From: Sweltsa coloradensis | Taxonomy: Eukaryota; Arthropoda; Insecta; Plecoptera; Chloroperlidae | Direction of reading: 5' to 3' | Assembly (NCBI GenBank): GCA_024449915.1 | Contig: JAMZAV010003126.1 | Coordinates: forward strand, 62,001-126,000 | DNA: 64,000 bases | Part shown: positions 31,943 through 42,219 of the stretch, in pieces | Numbering within the stretch: the stretch's first letter is position 1 | Layout: each line of letters starts with the position of its first letter | Notes under the pieces: model-generated | The model's database searches: none | What the model saw: only the letters and a program-made list of their open reading frames with translations | What the model was told of the DNA's origin: nothing | Translations under genes and position numbers: made by a program

Positions 31943-33760
31943 AAAAAGAGATGCATCATATAATAAACAACCAAACCAGTAATTTTCAAACTTTTTGTCT
32001 TGTGGCATCCATGTTTGAAACAAATAAACATGTCAGATTGATTTATAATGAGTTTCACGTATTACTTAATATATCAAGGATAAACACGTCCAATGCATGG
32101 TTTGAGGGTTGGGTGGTGCAAAGGGTGTCTAAATGATGCTACTAACAGCATGTGAGTGTGAACAGAGTTCATATAGAAGGGCTAAGCCGGGGGGGGGGGG
32201 GGTAATGTGTCAATTAGGATTCGAACGATTCCAGAGACAGTTTTGGTTTAATATACAACTGAATGTTCATTATTACTTGAGTTGAGTGCGACTACTCGGT
32301 TGGAATATTATTGAAAACACAATCAACTTAGTAACAAAACGTTATCGACCGCGTGGATTGTGCGTTTGTACTTGAACTTCCGATAAAAAGTAAATATTTA
32401 GTATTTAAAGGTGAGGCATATAATTATTTTCCTACATAATTCGGAATCCTGGTCCCGTTTGATCACACAGAAAAAAGGATCAAAGTCTATCCAAAAATTA
32501 TAATTTGTTGTGGTCTTCGATGAATTGCATAAGATAATAAATTTACGTAAATTTAAAATACGAAGAAAAAGTAAACCCACATTTCTCATTCACAGTAATG
32601 TATTTAATTTCCATTGACTTTTTTAATAAAATCAAAATATTTTTTTCATTTTCTATCACTTTTTTAAACTCACGTAACAATATGATTATCAAACATATTA
32701 CAAACTCATTTAATTAACATACAATATTACAAGTAACGCCATATGACCTACAACCGGATTATGTGCCCTAGTTTCTCACGTATTCTTCAAAGCCACATGG
32801 ACCCATCCTTCCATATCCCCTAGACTTGAGTGGCAAGGTATGACCTTACGGTTGACGCGCCCTTTATCCAAATCAACCTTTAAAAAAATTATTGATCCAC
32901 CAACCAAGCTATGTTATCACTGCTCTCTGTATTGACCCTTAAAATGCTATTTCAATTACATTTTGAAAATGATGCAGAACCTTCCTAAAAATTTGACTAT
33001 TTATGTAAATAATTTGTTTGAATAGGGTAATCATCAGTATGACTCGCTACTATAGCAGTTCATATATTTGAGTTTACAATATCCCACGTAAACACTAATT
33101 GCATGATTTGCTTTCCTGGAACTTTTATTTGTATCTTTGGACGAGTCAACAACTGATGTTAATGTTGCATACATCTCGTTCTAGTGCATAGTATGGATCA
33201 TGGCACTTTGCATTGTTTCTGCACAGTGGGTGAAGATTTAAAACAAGTCGTATAGGTGTGATATTCATAATATCATGTTTAAGAACTATTTGTGTATTTC
33301 AAGAAGTAAAATGTTTATACAATATAAATGCCAACCTGGAGGTAGCCAGACATCGCTTTTATTTATAAAATTGAACCAGTTTCTCCTGAAGGAAACTCGG
33401 CTGTTTTAAAGCCGCCTGTGGCTGGGTCTTGCCAGCATAGCTGCCTTCAGTCGCCCACATTCCAGTCCTATATTGACACTGGTCCTGTTGTAGAATCTGG
33501 CCCAGAGCAGGCTCTGCTAATCGATAAGGCGATGAAAGAGATAAAAGTCCATCTCGCAAACATCGGCTCGAAAGGGGAATAGTCCCTAAAATAGACGTGA
33601 GTTCTCGCGTTCTTCGTCGGGGAACTCTCCCCCCCCCCTCGACGGCAACCTCGACGACTTCACGAACATTGACAAAGACGATGACGACCACGACGTGAGA
33701 ACCGCATTTTTCTCCCCCTACACTGTGGCTGGTTCTGATCAGCATGGTATTTTCCTCCTC
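31943..33760 (+). repeat. Array 1, unit 6 (partial, most diverged)
   Basis: Anchor at 32095 with GTTTGAGGG in place of ATGAGGGGG, G-tract about 32190-32201, LINE-type end 32733-32786, SINE third to 32878, long SINE-A from about 33400. The unit stops where a minus-strand retroposon enters its SINE-A 3' part. Confidence 0.75.
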
Positions 33761-33977
33761 ATTATTTATTATTTATTATTTATTAATCGACATCAGACAT
33801 GTTACGTTGTACATACAAGTTGCAAGTTATAGTGTGCACGTAATGTTGTGCTTAATGAGAAAAGGATGCAGGAAACGAAACCCACGTTCCATCCATTTTA
33901 ATGAGTGTCCTGCATTCTTATAAAGTTAAACTGAATGTAGGATTGTAATGTGTTTTTGTGTAATAACTAGGAAGGAG
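33761..33977 (-). mobile_element. Short minus-strand retroposon in a SINE-A
   Basis: The left edge is ATTATTT repeats (33761-33785), read on the minus strand as an (AAATAAT)n tail. About 190 bp of non-repeated sequence follow. The host SINE-A continues at CATATATCCCAGGCTATAG (to about 34028). It lies less than 80 bases upstream of the exon acceptor. Family unknown, no coding sequence. Confidence 0.45.
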
Positions 33978-34054
33978 CCATATATCCCAGGCTATAGTGT
34001 GGGGCGCCCATAATCCAAGTAAACTCACTGATCTATGGTTTCTTGTTGTTGTAG

Positions 34055-34334
34055 TGTCCTGCGACGCGTCCCACGGGTTGGTTCCCCTGCTGGACGCGCT
34101 CTCGGACCCAGCGACCTCGGCTCTGATCGGCTCGTTCGACTCTGACCTCTGCGACGTGGCCGTCAAGGTCGCGACCTTGAGACACAAGCAGCTCTACACC
34201 TGGAGCTGCCCGCAGTCTCCGAGCGTCGACAACGTCTTCGTGAGGCTGGGCCCGAGACTCACGGCAGCGGCGGAAGCGCTCGTACACGTCATCAAGCACT
34301 TCCGGTGGAAAACTGCCGCCATCTTGACAACAAG
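34055..34334 (+). CDS. Internal exon: ANF-receptor-type ligand-binding domain (receptor guanylate cyclase or class C receptor)
   Basis: A 280-base exon between a pyrimidine/T-rich acceptor ending TTGTTGTAG and a donor AAG|GTAGGA. It carries 2 bases of a split codon, 92 full codons and 2 bases at the end. The G+C content and CpG use are far above the surroundings. CDASHGLVPLLDALS, LIGSFDSDLCDVAVKVATL, LYTWSCPQ and LTAAAEALVHVIKHFRWKTAAIL follow the ANF_receptor pattern: a Cys-bounded loop, a strand and helix with site-choice residues, then a helix ending in hFxWk and a beta strand. In receptor guanylate cyclases this extracellular fold binds peptide ligands and controls cGMP synthesis. No other exon of the gene is visible here, so the introns extend beyond or cover the rest of the window. 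The exact receptor class is uncertain. Confidence 0.7.
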
Positions 34335-34436
34335 GTAGGAGGCAATGATTCACATTTTTTAATAGAAATATGATCTTGTTTGAGTATTCCTGTTCATATC
34401 TGAAAAAAAATTTCCCTTTGGGGATTTCAAGATTGG

Positions 34437-34530
34437 GTCCCCCTGTCTGGCTCTGATAATCGTATAAGCCTAGGATGGAGAAACTGTCAATCTCGAAAAC
34501 ATCAGCTATTATATAGGGGAGCATGGGAAC
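34437..34530 (+). mobile_element. SINE-A head fragment
   Basis: CCTGTCTGGCTCTGATAATCG through AAAACATCAGCTATT. A deletion joins the first hairpin to GCTCTG. A complete copy follows after 8 bases. Confidence 0.6.
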
Positions 34531-34538
34531 TATGGTCT

Positions 34539-34900
34539 CCGTCTGGGCCCGGGGTATTGGCCCAGAGCATGGCTCTGCTAATCGTAAAAGGCGATTCAAG
34601 AGAAAAAGTCCACCTCGCAAACATCAGCTAGTAAGCGGGGAGTATATTACTCCCCGAACCTAGAGGCGAGCTCTGGCAATCGTCGTCGGGGAACTTGCTC
34701 CCTTCCATTGACGACCCCCCGGCGACGATGACAATGACACAACGAACGATGACAAAGACGATGACGACCACGACGTGAGAAACTCCCCTTCCTCCCTTAC
34801 CCGTGGCTGGTTCTAACCAGCATGGGCCCTTCCTCCCCCCCTTAAGCTAGAGTGGTACATTATGACCTTACGGTTGACGCGTCCTTAACCCAAATAAACC
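34539..34900 (+). mobile_element. SINE-A, full length, downstream of the exon
   Basis: The head lacks about six bases (GGGGTATTGGCCC). The 3' hairpin loop is TCTA with the stem intact. It lies about 205 bases after the splice donor, inside the presumed intron. Confidence 0.85.
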
Positions 34901-34911
34901 AAAAAAAACTA

Positions 34912-35126
34912 AAAACTAGGGGCGAACACTGGCTGTGACGAACTCCCCGACAACGACTTTTATCATCATGATGATCAGGGACACAACGATGTCAAAATTA
35001 TGGCGATGATGACTACTTGAGAGCCCCCCTTTCCCTCCCACAAACCGGTTCTGACCCAGCAGGGAAAACTTTCCTCCTTCATATCCCTTTTTACTAACGG
35101 TTAAACGCGCCCTTAACACAAATAAT
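34912..35126 (+). mobile_element. Diverged SINE-A without head
   Basis: ACTAGGGGCGAACACTGGC onward, with the 3' end CTTTTTACTAACGGTTAAACGCGCCC. The GCTGGT hairpin is lost (CCGGTTCTGACCCAGC). Confidence 0.6.
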
Positions 35127-35136
35127 CTCAAAAAAG

Positions 35137-35407
35137 AAAATATAATGCCTTACACACGCAATTTGATCTCTCCCTAACATATTAAGGACTTACATCATAT
35201 TAAGATAACGGTGACAAACTTTATAAATTCTTTTCAAACACATATCACATTATTAAATTTTAATTTAAGTAAATAATTTTAATTTTGCTATTGTTATCAT
35301 CTCCATAATTTTCTTTCCTCTCACAAACTCATTTAAAAACTTTCAATATCACAGGCGGAGCAATATTACCTAACCGGTTGAAGCGCCCTAGTTTCACACG
35401 TCGTTCT
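35137..35407 (+). mobile_element. I-like LINE, last codons and 3' UTR
   Basis: Starts AATATAATGCCTTACACACGC and ends GGAGCAATATTACCTAACC...CACACGTCGTT. A SINE-A body without head begins 12 bases later. Confidence 0.75.
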
Positions 35408-35419
35408 GATGAGGTTCTG

Positions 35420-35676
35420 AAGGGTAATATTTTACTCCCCGAAAATAGAGACGAGCTCTTGCAATCGTCGTCGGGGACCTTGCCCTCTTCCCTTGACGAC
35501 CCCTCGACGACGATGACAACAAGGGACACCCACGTACGAGGGACGACGACAATGACGACCGCGAAGTGAGAACCCCCCTTTCCTCCCTAACCATGGCTGG
35601 TTGACCAGCATGGGCCTCTCCGCCCCCCACCCCCCCTAGGTTAGACTAACGGTTGAAGCGTCCTTAATCCAAGTAA
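35420..35676 (+). mobile_element. SINE-A body and 3' end
   Basis: Begins AAGGGTAATATTTTACTCCCC. The GCTGGT hairpin has lost part of its loop (GCTGGTTGACCAGC). The terminal stem is partly deleted. Confidence 0.75.
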
Positions 35677-36457
35677 AAAATGTAAAAGTATTGATCGCAC
35701 ATATTGTTCTTTGAAAACATAATTCGTTCATAGAAACGTTACAGAATGTAGTAGAACTGTTGGCCATGCAGATTCTTGCATTTGTTTGTTTAGCAACTAA
35801 CAATGTGTGTGCAATCTATGGGTTGAAGCCTCCATCAAGTCTTACAGAAGCGTTTGATTCTTATTCAAAAACCAGCTGGAAATAAGGGCGAGAAATGTAA
35901 AGCGTTCTAAAACCAATATTCAAACATCAAAAAGAACATCGACCGAAGTGAGATCATTACAGGAAACACAACTTAAAGGGAGCAGAAGTCTTTCTGCCTC
36001 TTCCGAACCAAAAGGCAGCTCTAGAGACCGTTATTGGAAATCTGATAAATACAATAAAAGCTCCCTTGGATTTCAAAAGAGTTGTTCAGAGATTCCAGAA
36101 ATCTTTGCTTGACACAAAGGAAAGAATTGTTTTTATTGAATTCTGGTCGATGCTTGGGCTGTTGCGTTGTGTCAATGATAACTTTTAATAAGGGGATTAT
36201 GATTGTGACATAATAATAATAATTATTATTATTATTATTATCGTAATATCCTCATACATATTTTTTGAAAAATCTTTCATTGGATTTTTCATTCCAATGA
36301 AATTGTTTTTGATGTCATTTTACTGATAAAAAAATGTGTTTTATGCTGCCTGAAAATGACGTCAATTTTAAAATTGTTTTTAAATAAGACCGGAAAAAAT
36401 TTGAAAGATACTTTTAATATGTATTATGCATGAGTTATTCTTTTGTTACTTATACAT
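35677..36457. other. Unique stretch with (ATT)n
   Basis: Not repeated elsewhere in the window. An AAT/ATT run lies at about 36208-36241. No open frame or RNA gene recognised. Confidence 0.4.
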
Positions 36458-36901
36458 TTACTCTCGGATACCTCCTTCCAAGAGAAAAGGGTTGTCCCCA
36501 GATGTGACACATGTGATGTACCTTTTAACCGCGTGCACCAGCATATCCTACCAGAATAAACCAAATATGATGTCTTGCGCACGCAATTTGATCTCTCCCA
36601 ATCATATGAAGAACTTCTATCGTATGATAACGGCAACAAACTTTCTAAATTTCTCATCCAAAGTTATCTATTTTAAAAAAAAATTAATTCGTGCCATACA
36701 CATTTATTTTATTTATTTATTTTCATTGACATAAATAACTCTTGGTATGCTATTACTAAAATCATCATCATTCTATTTTGTTATATGTACACTTAGATAA
36801 CAATCTAATCATCAAACACACCATTAACTCATCTCATCAACTTTCATTATAAGCGGCGCAATATGACCTAACCGGTTGAAGCGCCCTAGTTTCTCACGTA
36901 T
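36458..36901 (+). pseudogene. I-like LINE C-terminal remnant plus 3' UTR
   Basis: Starts inside the zinc-finger tail (GGATACCTCCTTCCAAGAG). Frameshifts change the frame after the Cys pair. The UTR ends GCGGCGCAATATGACCTAACC...CACGTATAG. Confidence 0.75.
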
Positions 36902-37021
36902 AGTTGATGTTCTCCAATTTCGGTTTAGGGGTCCCAAACTTCCCAGGCCTAAAAATAAGGCACTTCACAACTGTATCATTGACTGTCTACAAAGTTCTAT
37001 TCGTTGGCTTGCATAAACCTC

Positions 37022-37318
37022 CCCAGTCTGGGCCCGGGGTAGAATTAGAACATTAGCATGACTGCTTATAGTAAAAGGCGAGAAAAGAGACAAATTACAT
37101 CTCGCAAACATCAGTAGTATATAAGGGAGTATTTTACTCCCTGAAACTTGAGGCGAACACTGGCAGTCGTCGTCGTGGACCCCTCCCCATCCCCCTTGTC
37201 TACCTCCCAGATGACCTGTGGATGGTTCGGACCACATGGAGACTTTCATGCACATATTCCCCAAGCTAGAGTGGCGCATTAAGACCTAACGGTTGACGCG
37301 TTCTTAATACAAATAAAC
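37022..37318 (+). mobile_element. SINE-A with deleted centre
   Basis: Head CCAGTCTGGGCCCGG. The hairpin AGGGAGTATTTTACTCCCT carries a paired change (A-T in place of G-C at the outer pair). The GAC-rich centre is missing. Confidence 0.75.
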
Positions 37319-37329
37319 TTAAAACTAAA

Positions 37330-37432
37330 ACTCCAACACAGTATAAACTCATTTTATGAACTTACAATAATATCACAGGCCGCGCAAAAAAGACCTAACC
37401 GGTTGAAGCGCACTAGTTTCTCAGTCGTCGTC
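37330..37432 (+). mobile_element. I-like LINE 3' end
   Basis: ATAAACTCATTTTATGAAC...GGCCGCGCAAAAAAGACCTAACCGG...CAGTCGTCGTC. Confidence 0.65.
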
Positions 37433-37439
37433 CCAGGTA

Positions 37440-37590
37440 TAGGTGTTCACAGCTTCACACTGGTTCTACTATGACGCCAAGGACGACACGGACAAGTAGG
37501 GCATGAGAACCCCCCATGCCTGTGGCTGGATATGACCAGCATGGGCTGCCCCCCCCCCCCCTTTAACCCCTAGGTTAGATTGGCGCCCCC
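37440..37590 (+). mobile_element. SINE-A 3' part, ACATGAGAACC subtype
   Basis: GGACGACACGGACAAGTAGGGCATGAGAACC then GCTGGATATGACCAGC. The same subtype recurs at 44821 and 55655 in array 2. A C-tract lies at 37547-37562. Confidence 0.6.
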
Positions 37591-37599
37591 AAAAACACC

Positions 37600-38060
37600 A
37601 AGCCAAAAACACCCAAACCCCCTTTAAACCACGACGGGCTGTCAGTTGAAGTATAATAAACTAAAGTGTTTTATTAAATGTTATTTCGTTTCATTAAAAA
37701 TTTTAAAGGGGGCGTAAATTTGACAGGAAATTTGAAATTATTCTCTCCCCAAGCAAATATAATAACTCCATTGCAATTAATTATACAAAACTTCACCACC
37801 CAAACATTTCGCTGCGAATTGAAAATTAATTTCACCATGTTGACTTTTCATCTGTCTGGAAGATATGAAATTAAATTCGTTACACCATTAGAAATTCTTA
37901 CCAAGTTATAGAAGGCCCGCGGTGTATTTTCCCCTTTTCAGTTTATTTATGTTGCAAGCCGGGCAAATGTTTGGTTTGTTTGTTTTGGATGGAGGGGGGG
38001 GGGGGGGTTACGTGTGGGGGAACGAGTATTAAGATGGTGGAATGGGGAGTCTTAAAAAAT
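37600..38060 (+). repeat. Copy 1 of a 380-bp TATA-containing segment
   Basis: Matches 47380-47760 and 60990-61370: TTGACAGGAA, GCGAATTGAAAATTAATTTCAC, TTTTCATCTGTCTGGAAG, then TTATAGAAGGCCCGCGGTG (TATAAAAGGC in the others), a G-tract and GGGGAACGAGTATTAAGATG. Function unknown. Confidence 0.65.
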
Positions 38061-38186
38061 AGAAAATTCTTTGTGTAACAAATAGTTTAATGAAACAAAA
38101 AATAGGAGTAACGTTCTGCAAAAACAAAGAGATTTCAGCAATGTTCACTTTAAACTGAACGAAGAAAGGGGCAGAAAACAGAAAGA

Positions 38187-38397
38187 ATTCCCATCGCCGC
38201 GACGTTGATTTCAATCTTGTGGCTGTTCTTTTTATCATATGAAAGCGAGGACAAACCTTTTTGATTTCTCTTTTAGAGTAATGTATTTAATAAAATTTAA
38301 TTTATAACAAAAAACATTATTATTTAAATTTTTATTAATTAAGTATTATAAACTCATTTCATTAACTTTCAATATCCCAGATGGTGCATTATGACAT
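38187..38397 (+). pseudogene. I-like LINE, scrambled short fragment
   Basis: CGCGACGTTGATTTCAATC is the segment just after GNEHAD. It jumps to the GACAAACTTT region and a UTR that ends in a partial hairpin (GGTGCATTATGACATAAC), so there is a large internal deletion. Confidence 0.6.
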
Positions 38398-38401
38398 AAC
38401 A

Positions 38402-39053
38402 CTGGATTCAAGCAGCGATTGTTGGATTTGTGACAGTCATCTTGGGATGTGTTGCAAAATATTAAATTGCGTTGTGTGATTCCCACACTGACTAATAAAA
38501 TTCGTCCACCGACCTCTTATGACCTAAAAGTTGACGTGCCCTTAATCCAAATAAACGAAACTCGACTCTCACGTAGAGACGAGGTGGTATTGTCCCGAAG
38601 TTGAATAGGCCACACACTTCTTACCCACTGATATCTTTAACCATAGAAAAGGTTTTTCCCAAATAGGACACATGACCATGTGATGTACCTTTAACCGTAC
38701 ATCATATGCTAACAGAATGTACAATAAATGATGCCTTGCGCGCGAAATTTGATCTCTCCTAATCATATAAACAAAATTCTCATATGAAAAACTATGACAA
38801 CTTTCTATTTTTTCATTCGAAGAAATTTCGCGTCCAAACCCCATTTCCTTTTATTATTTATTTCAAATAAATAAATAAATAAATAATTTTTCTTTTATAC
38901 AACAATCATTACCATCATTTTATTTTCTTTTGTAAAATAAGAATACAATATATTCATTAAACACACCATTAACTAATTTTATCAACTTTCATCATCACAG
39001 GCGGCGCAATATGACCTAACCGGTTGAAGCGCCCTAGTTTCTCACGGCGTCGT
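38402..39053 (+). pseudogene. I-like LINE C-terminal part plus 3' UTR, with a SINE-A tail inside
   Basis: GGATTCAAGCAGCGATTGTTGG through TAATAAAATTCGTCCACC, then a 44-base SINE-A end (38515-38558: TTATGACC...AATAAACG), then the LINE resumes at ACTCGACTCTCACGTAG. The zinc-finger tail has indels. The UTR ends GGCGGCGCAATATGACC...CACGGCGTCG. Confidence 0.75.
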
Positions 39054-39224
39054 TTTGCTTTTGTTATGGAATATAGGCCGACTTCCGCAAGCGAGTTTTC
39101 AATGTTTGAAGAGTGAGAGACTAAAGTATTCTCTGCTGCGGGTAAAGTATTATGCATCTTATTTCCTATACGAGTCGTGAAATGTGTGGTTAGATTTTGG
39201 GATGGAAATGTAAGTATAAGGGGT

Positions 39225-39615
39225 AAAATATGGGAGTAGTGACATGACCTTTTTACTAGGAAAAGAAATTTTAAAATTGGAGAGCTCACCTAAACCTATC
39301 TTGAGCGACCTGATATCCCAGGCGCTAAATTATATAACAAGCTGCCCAAATACTTAAAAAAGAAAAAGTGAAAATTTTTAAGACGAACTAAAGGGGTTTT
39401 TTAACTAAAACCTTTTTATCTGTCAAGAATACCTGTTTTTAAATCTTTGTTGACTGTTTTTTTTTGTATTGTATTGTAGTGCTTATCTTGTGGTTATTTT
39501 GTTGACCGTCCAATACTTTGTAATGATCAATTAAGGCCAATAAATTAATTATTATTATTTTTATTTTATTATTTATTATTATTATTTTATTTTATTATTT
39601 TTATTTTTTTAGGAT
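39225..39615 (+). pseudogene. Another non-LTR LINE: C-terminal fragment with (ATT)n tail
   Basis: AKLYNKLPKYLKK followed after a frame break by FK-type residues resembles the C-terminal GxKLYNKLP block of Jockey/CR1-type proteins. The 3' end is CCAATAAATTAATTATT and an ATT-rich tract (39546-39612). The 5' border is uncertain. Confidence 0.5.
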
Positions 39616-40711
39616 GTATTTATACAAACCGGAAAAAACCGGAGCAACTGTTGTACGGCTTACGTAAATATTTATGTGTACCTTTTTAATACTTTTACTT
39701 TTTTTTTAACTCAAACAAATAAGTCATTTTTAAAATTTTAATATTGTTTGTAGATGATGTTTTCTTTCTGCCTTTTACGGTCGTGGCCGATTCTCGCGCC
39801 ATCCCAGCTTTGCTTTTTGATATGGGGAAAACCCCGAAAACCATGTCAGGATGGAAGCGTCCGAAACTCGAAGTATCATTCTTTGTTTAAAATTTTTCGA
39901 ACTATTCACAGTGTGGATTAGCCTTTTTAGTCTCGATGTATACAGGGTGAGATCTAGGGGTTAAACTTTTTGTAGTTTTTCGGGATGTGCCGTTGGCTGA
40001 ATAATGAAAAGGGATTGTATTTCCTTTTTCTGTTTCCCCTCTTTTCGATCTCAATTGCAAGTTTACTATACTTGTCAATTTTTTTCTTCCCCCGTTGTCC
40101 GGGCGTTTATGGACATTTTGGGTAGAACGTCGATAAAGGGGAGTTTTTTGTTTTTTCTTTTCAAATTTTTATTAAAACCCGGGCTGTTGTGATGACGTTT
40201 GGTTTTTGTTTAAAATGGGGTCGTAAAAAATTTTTTAACTTTTTATCTAGTACTTTCTTGGGTTTTTATTTTTGTAAGGTTGTGTGTGTAATGAGGTTTT
40301 ACGTTGCTATTTTGATGAAAAGTTAGTACTTGGTTTTTTGTGAGGGAATCGTTTACATAGTGACTTGCACCCTGATATATTGTTCGATTTTTTCACCTTT
40401 TCACTACATTTTTAAATTTGGGATGTTTACTGTGCATTTGTATTATGTTTTTTTTTATAATTTTTTTGTGAAATCATTTGGCTTGAATAGCCATCAAAAA
40501 ACCTTCTTTTTCCCCAAAATATTCCCCCGTTTTTTAAACCCACCTATTTGATGCTTTTAATTCTACTGACCTTTGGTAGTTCATCAAAAATCCTTGTGTA
40601 GGGTTTTTCGAGAGACGTAACTCTTTGAAGCGTCATTTTAGATTTTCCTTGTAGATGCTTTTTCGTTTGCTAGATTGGTGGATTTAATGATTTGTCACTA
40701 GAACCACAGCC
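39616..40711. other. T-rich, poorly resolved stretch
   Basis: Strong T bias and homopolymers. It may be the 3' part of the minus-strand LINE fragment at 40712-40933, but I cannot show it. Confidence 0.3.
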
Positions 40712-40933
40712 CTATGCGTGTGGTTTGGGTTTGCTCTTTGAAAAAAATATTTTTTTAAAAGTCATTTTTTTATAATATAATTTGTTCAGATCAATTAGGC
40801 CCCGTCCCCCTTTTTCTTTGGGAATCCCAATCTCTCTTTTGCGATTTAGGATGAGTATTCTGTGTTTGGAAAAAGTGTATACAGTTAATATTTCCAACGC
40901 GTGGATTCTGTCTGCGCCTTTTAATGTTTCCAA
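40712..40933 (-). pseudogene. Possible Dong/R4-like LINE protein fragment
   Basis: The minus frame contains IPKEKGGRGLIDLNKLYYKKM. An IPR-x-x-GGRGLI-x-I block follows the reverse transcriptase in R2/R4/Dong-type LINEs. The upstream minus sequence to about 41050 may continue it with frameshifts. Only this motif supports the call. Confidence 0.4.
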
Positions 40934-41139
40934 TGAAATGTCAGTATGGACGATTGTTTTATTGCGTGATCTTTTTTTTACCTTTTATTTGCGTCTTGGG
41001 GATAGCCCTTTAGTCGTTTCTTTTGTATCTATCAATTTTGCTTTCTAACTTTATGTTCAATTCGGGCATTTGTGAGAATCCAAATATTTGATACATCGTT
41101 ATCGTCCATTTTTCCCAAATCCTTTTCCATCTTAGCTAG

Positions 41140-41262
41140 TTTTTAATATATTTTATTATTATTTATTTATTTTTATTTTTAATTATTTTTTTATTATTAT
41201 TAATTATTATTATATTATTATTATTTTATTATTTTTATTTATTTTATTATTATTTTTTGGAT
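41140..41262. repeat. ATT-rich microsatellite tract
   Basis: Imperfect ATT/ATTT repeats, possibly a retroposon tail. No neighbouring element is clear. Confidence 0.6.
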
Positions 41263-41477
41263 TTTTTTAAAATTTAATCAATATAGTTAAAGTATTTTGT
41301 TTTTTTTTCATAAAAAAGCTATATTGACAAAAAAATGTCTTAAACCCAGGGAATAACAAAAAATGAGCCGAGGATGGTCACTTAAAAAGTTTTATGGGCC
41401 TTTAAATATGTTCGTCCCTCTGGAGGTGAATTTTGTTTGGGGTATTTGAGAGTTTGTCCCCCACCCCTCGCCTTTTA

Positions 41478-41840
41478 CCCGGACGGGGCCCGGGGGGGAA
41501 TATATGGACCAGAGCATGCTCTGCTTATGTAGGGCGATTCAAAAAAAAATCCACCTCGCAAAATCAGCTGGTATGAAGGGGAGTTTTTATGCCGAAATAG
41601 AGGCGAGCTCTGGCAATCATCGTCGAGGACCCTTTCCACCTCCCTTGACAACCCCTCGACGGGCCCATACGACAAAAAACCACGAACGATGACAAAGTCT
41701 TTTGAAAACTGCGACGTGAGAAAACCCCCCTTTTCCTCCCCTATCCGTGGGTGGTTTTGCCCGCATAAAACCCCCCCCCCCCCCCCCTGGTTTTAGGGTG
41801 CATTATGACCCAACGGGGGACGCGTCCTTAATCCAAATAA
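41478..41840 (+). mobile_element. SINE-A, full length but many small indels
   Basis: All blocks are present in order (GGGGCCCGGGG, CCAGAGCATGCTCTG, CACCTCGC, GACAACCCCTCGACG, GACGCGTCC), but with single-base losses and gains concentrated in homopolymers. Confidence 0.75.
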
Positions 41841-41878
41841 AAAACCAAAAAACCAATTGCAAAAATCAGTAACAATTA

Positions 41879-42039
41879 GGGGGGAACTCCTAGAAAAATA
41901 GAGGCGACTCTGGCGGTCGTTTTCGGGATCCCACCCCCCCCCTGCTTTCCTCCCCCATGATGACGACCGACGACCGTAACCTGAGAAACCACCCTTTCCT
42001 GCCAACCCACCGTGTTTTTTTTTTTTTTTTTTTTTTTTT
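41879..42039 (+). mobile_element. SINE-A fragment ending in a poly-T run
   Basis: GGGGAACTCCTAG, AGAGGCGACTCTGGC, CGACCGTAACCTGAGAAACC, then breaks off into 25 T at 42015-42039. Confidence 0.5.
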
Positions 42040-42219
42040 ATCCCCCCCGAAAACTCATTGCCAAAGGGAGGCCCTAAACTAAAAATTGAAAACTTTTTTC
42101 GCTTTTTGTTTTTTTTATAATTTTTTTCCCTTTTAAAAAATTTTTACTTTAGGAAAATATTTTACAAATAAAATTAAAAATTTTTTTTTTTAAATCACTT
42201 TTTATTTCCCTTGTCTTGC

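Noticed and set aside
36192..36245. ATT/AAT run as a LINE tail
   Set aside because: No element coding or UTR could be recognised next to it; left as a plain microsatellite.
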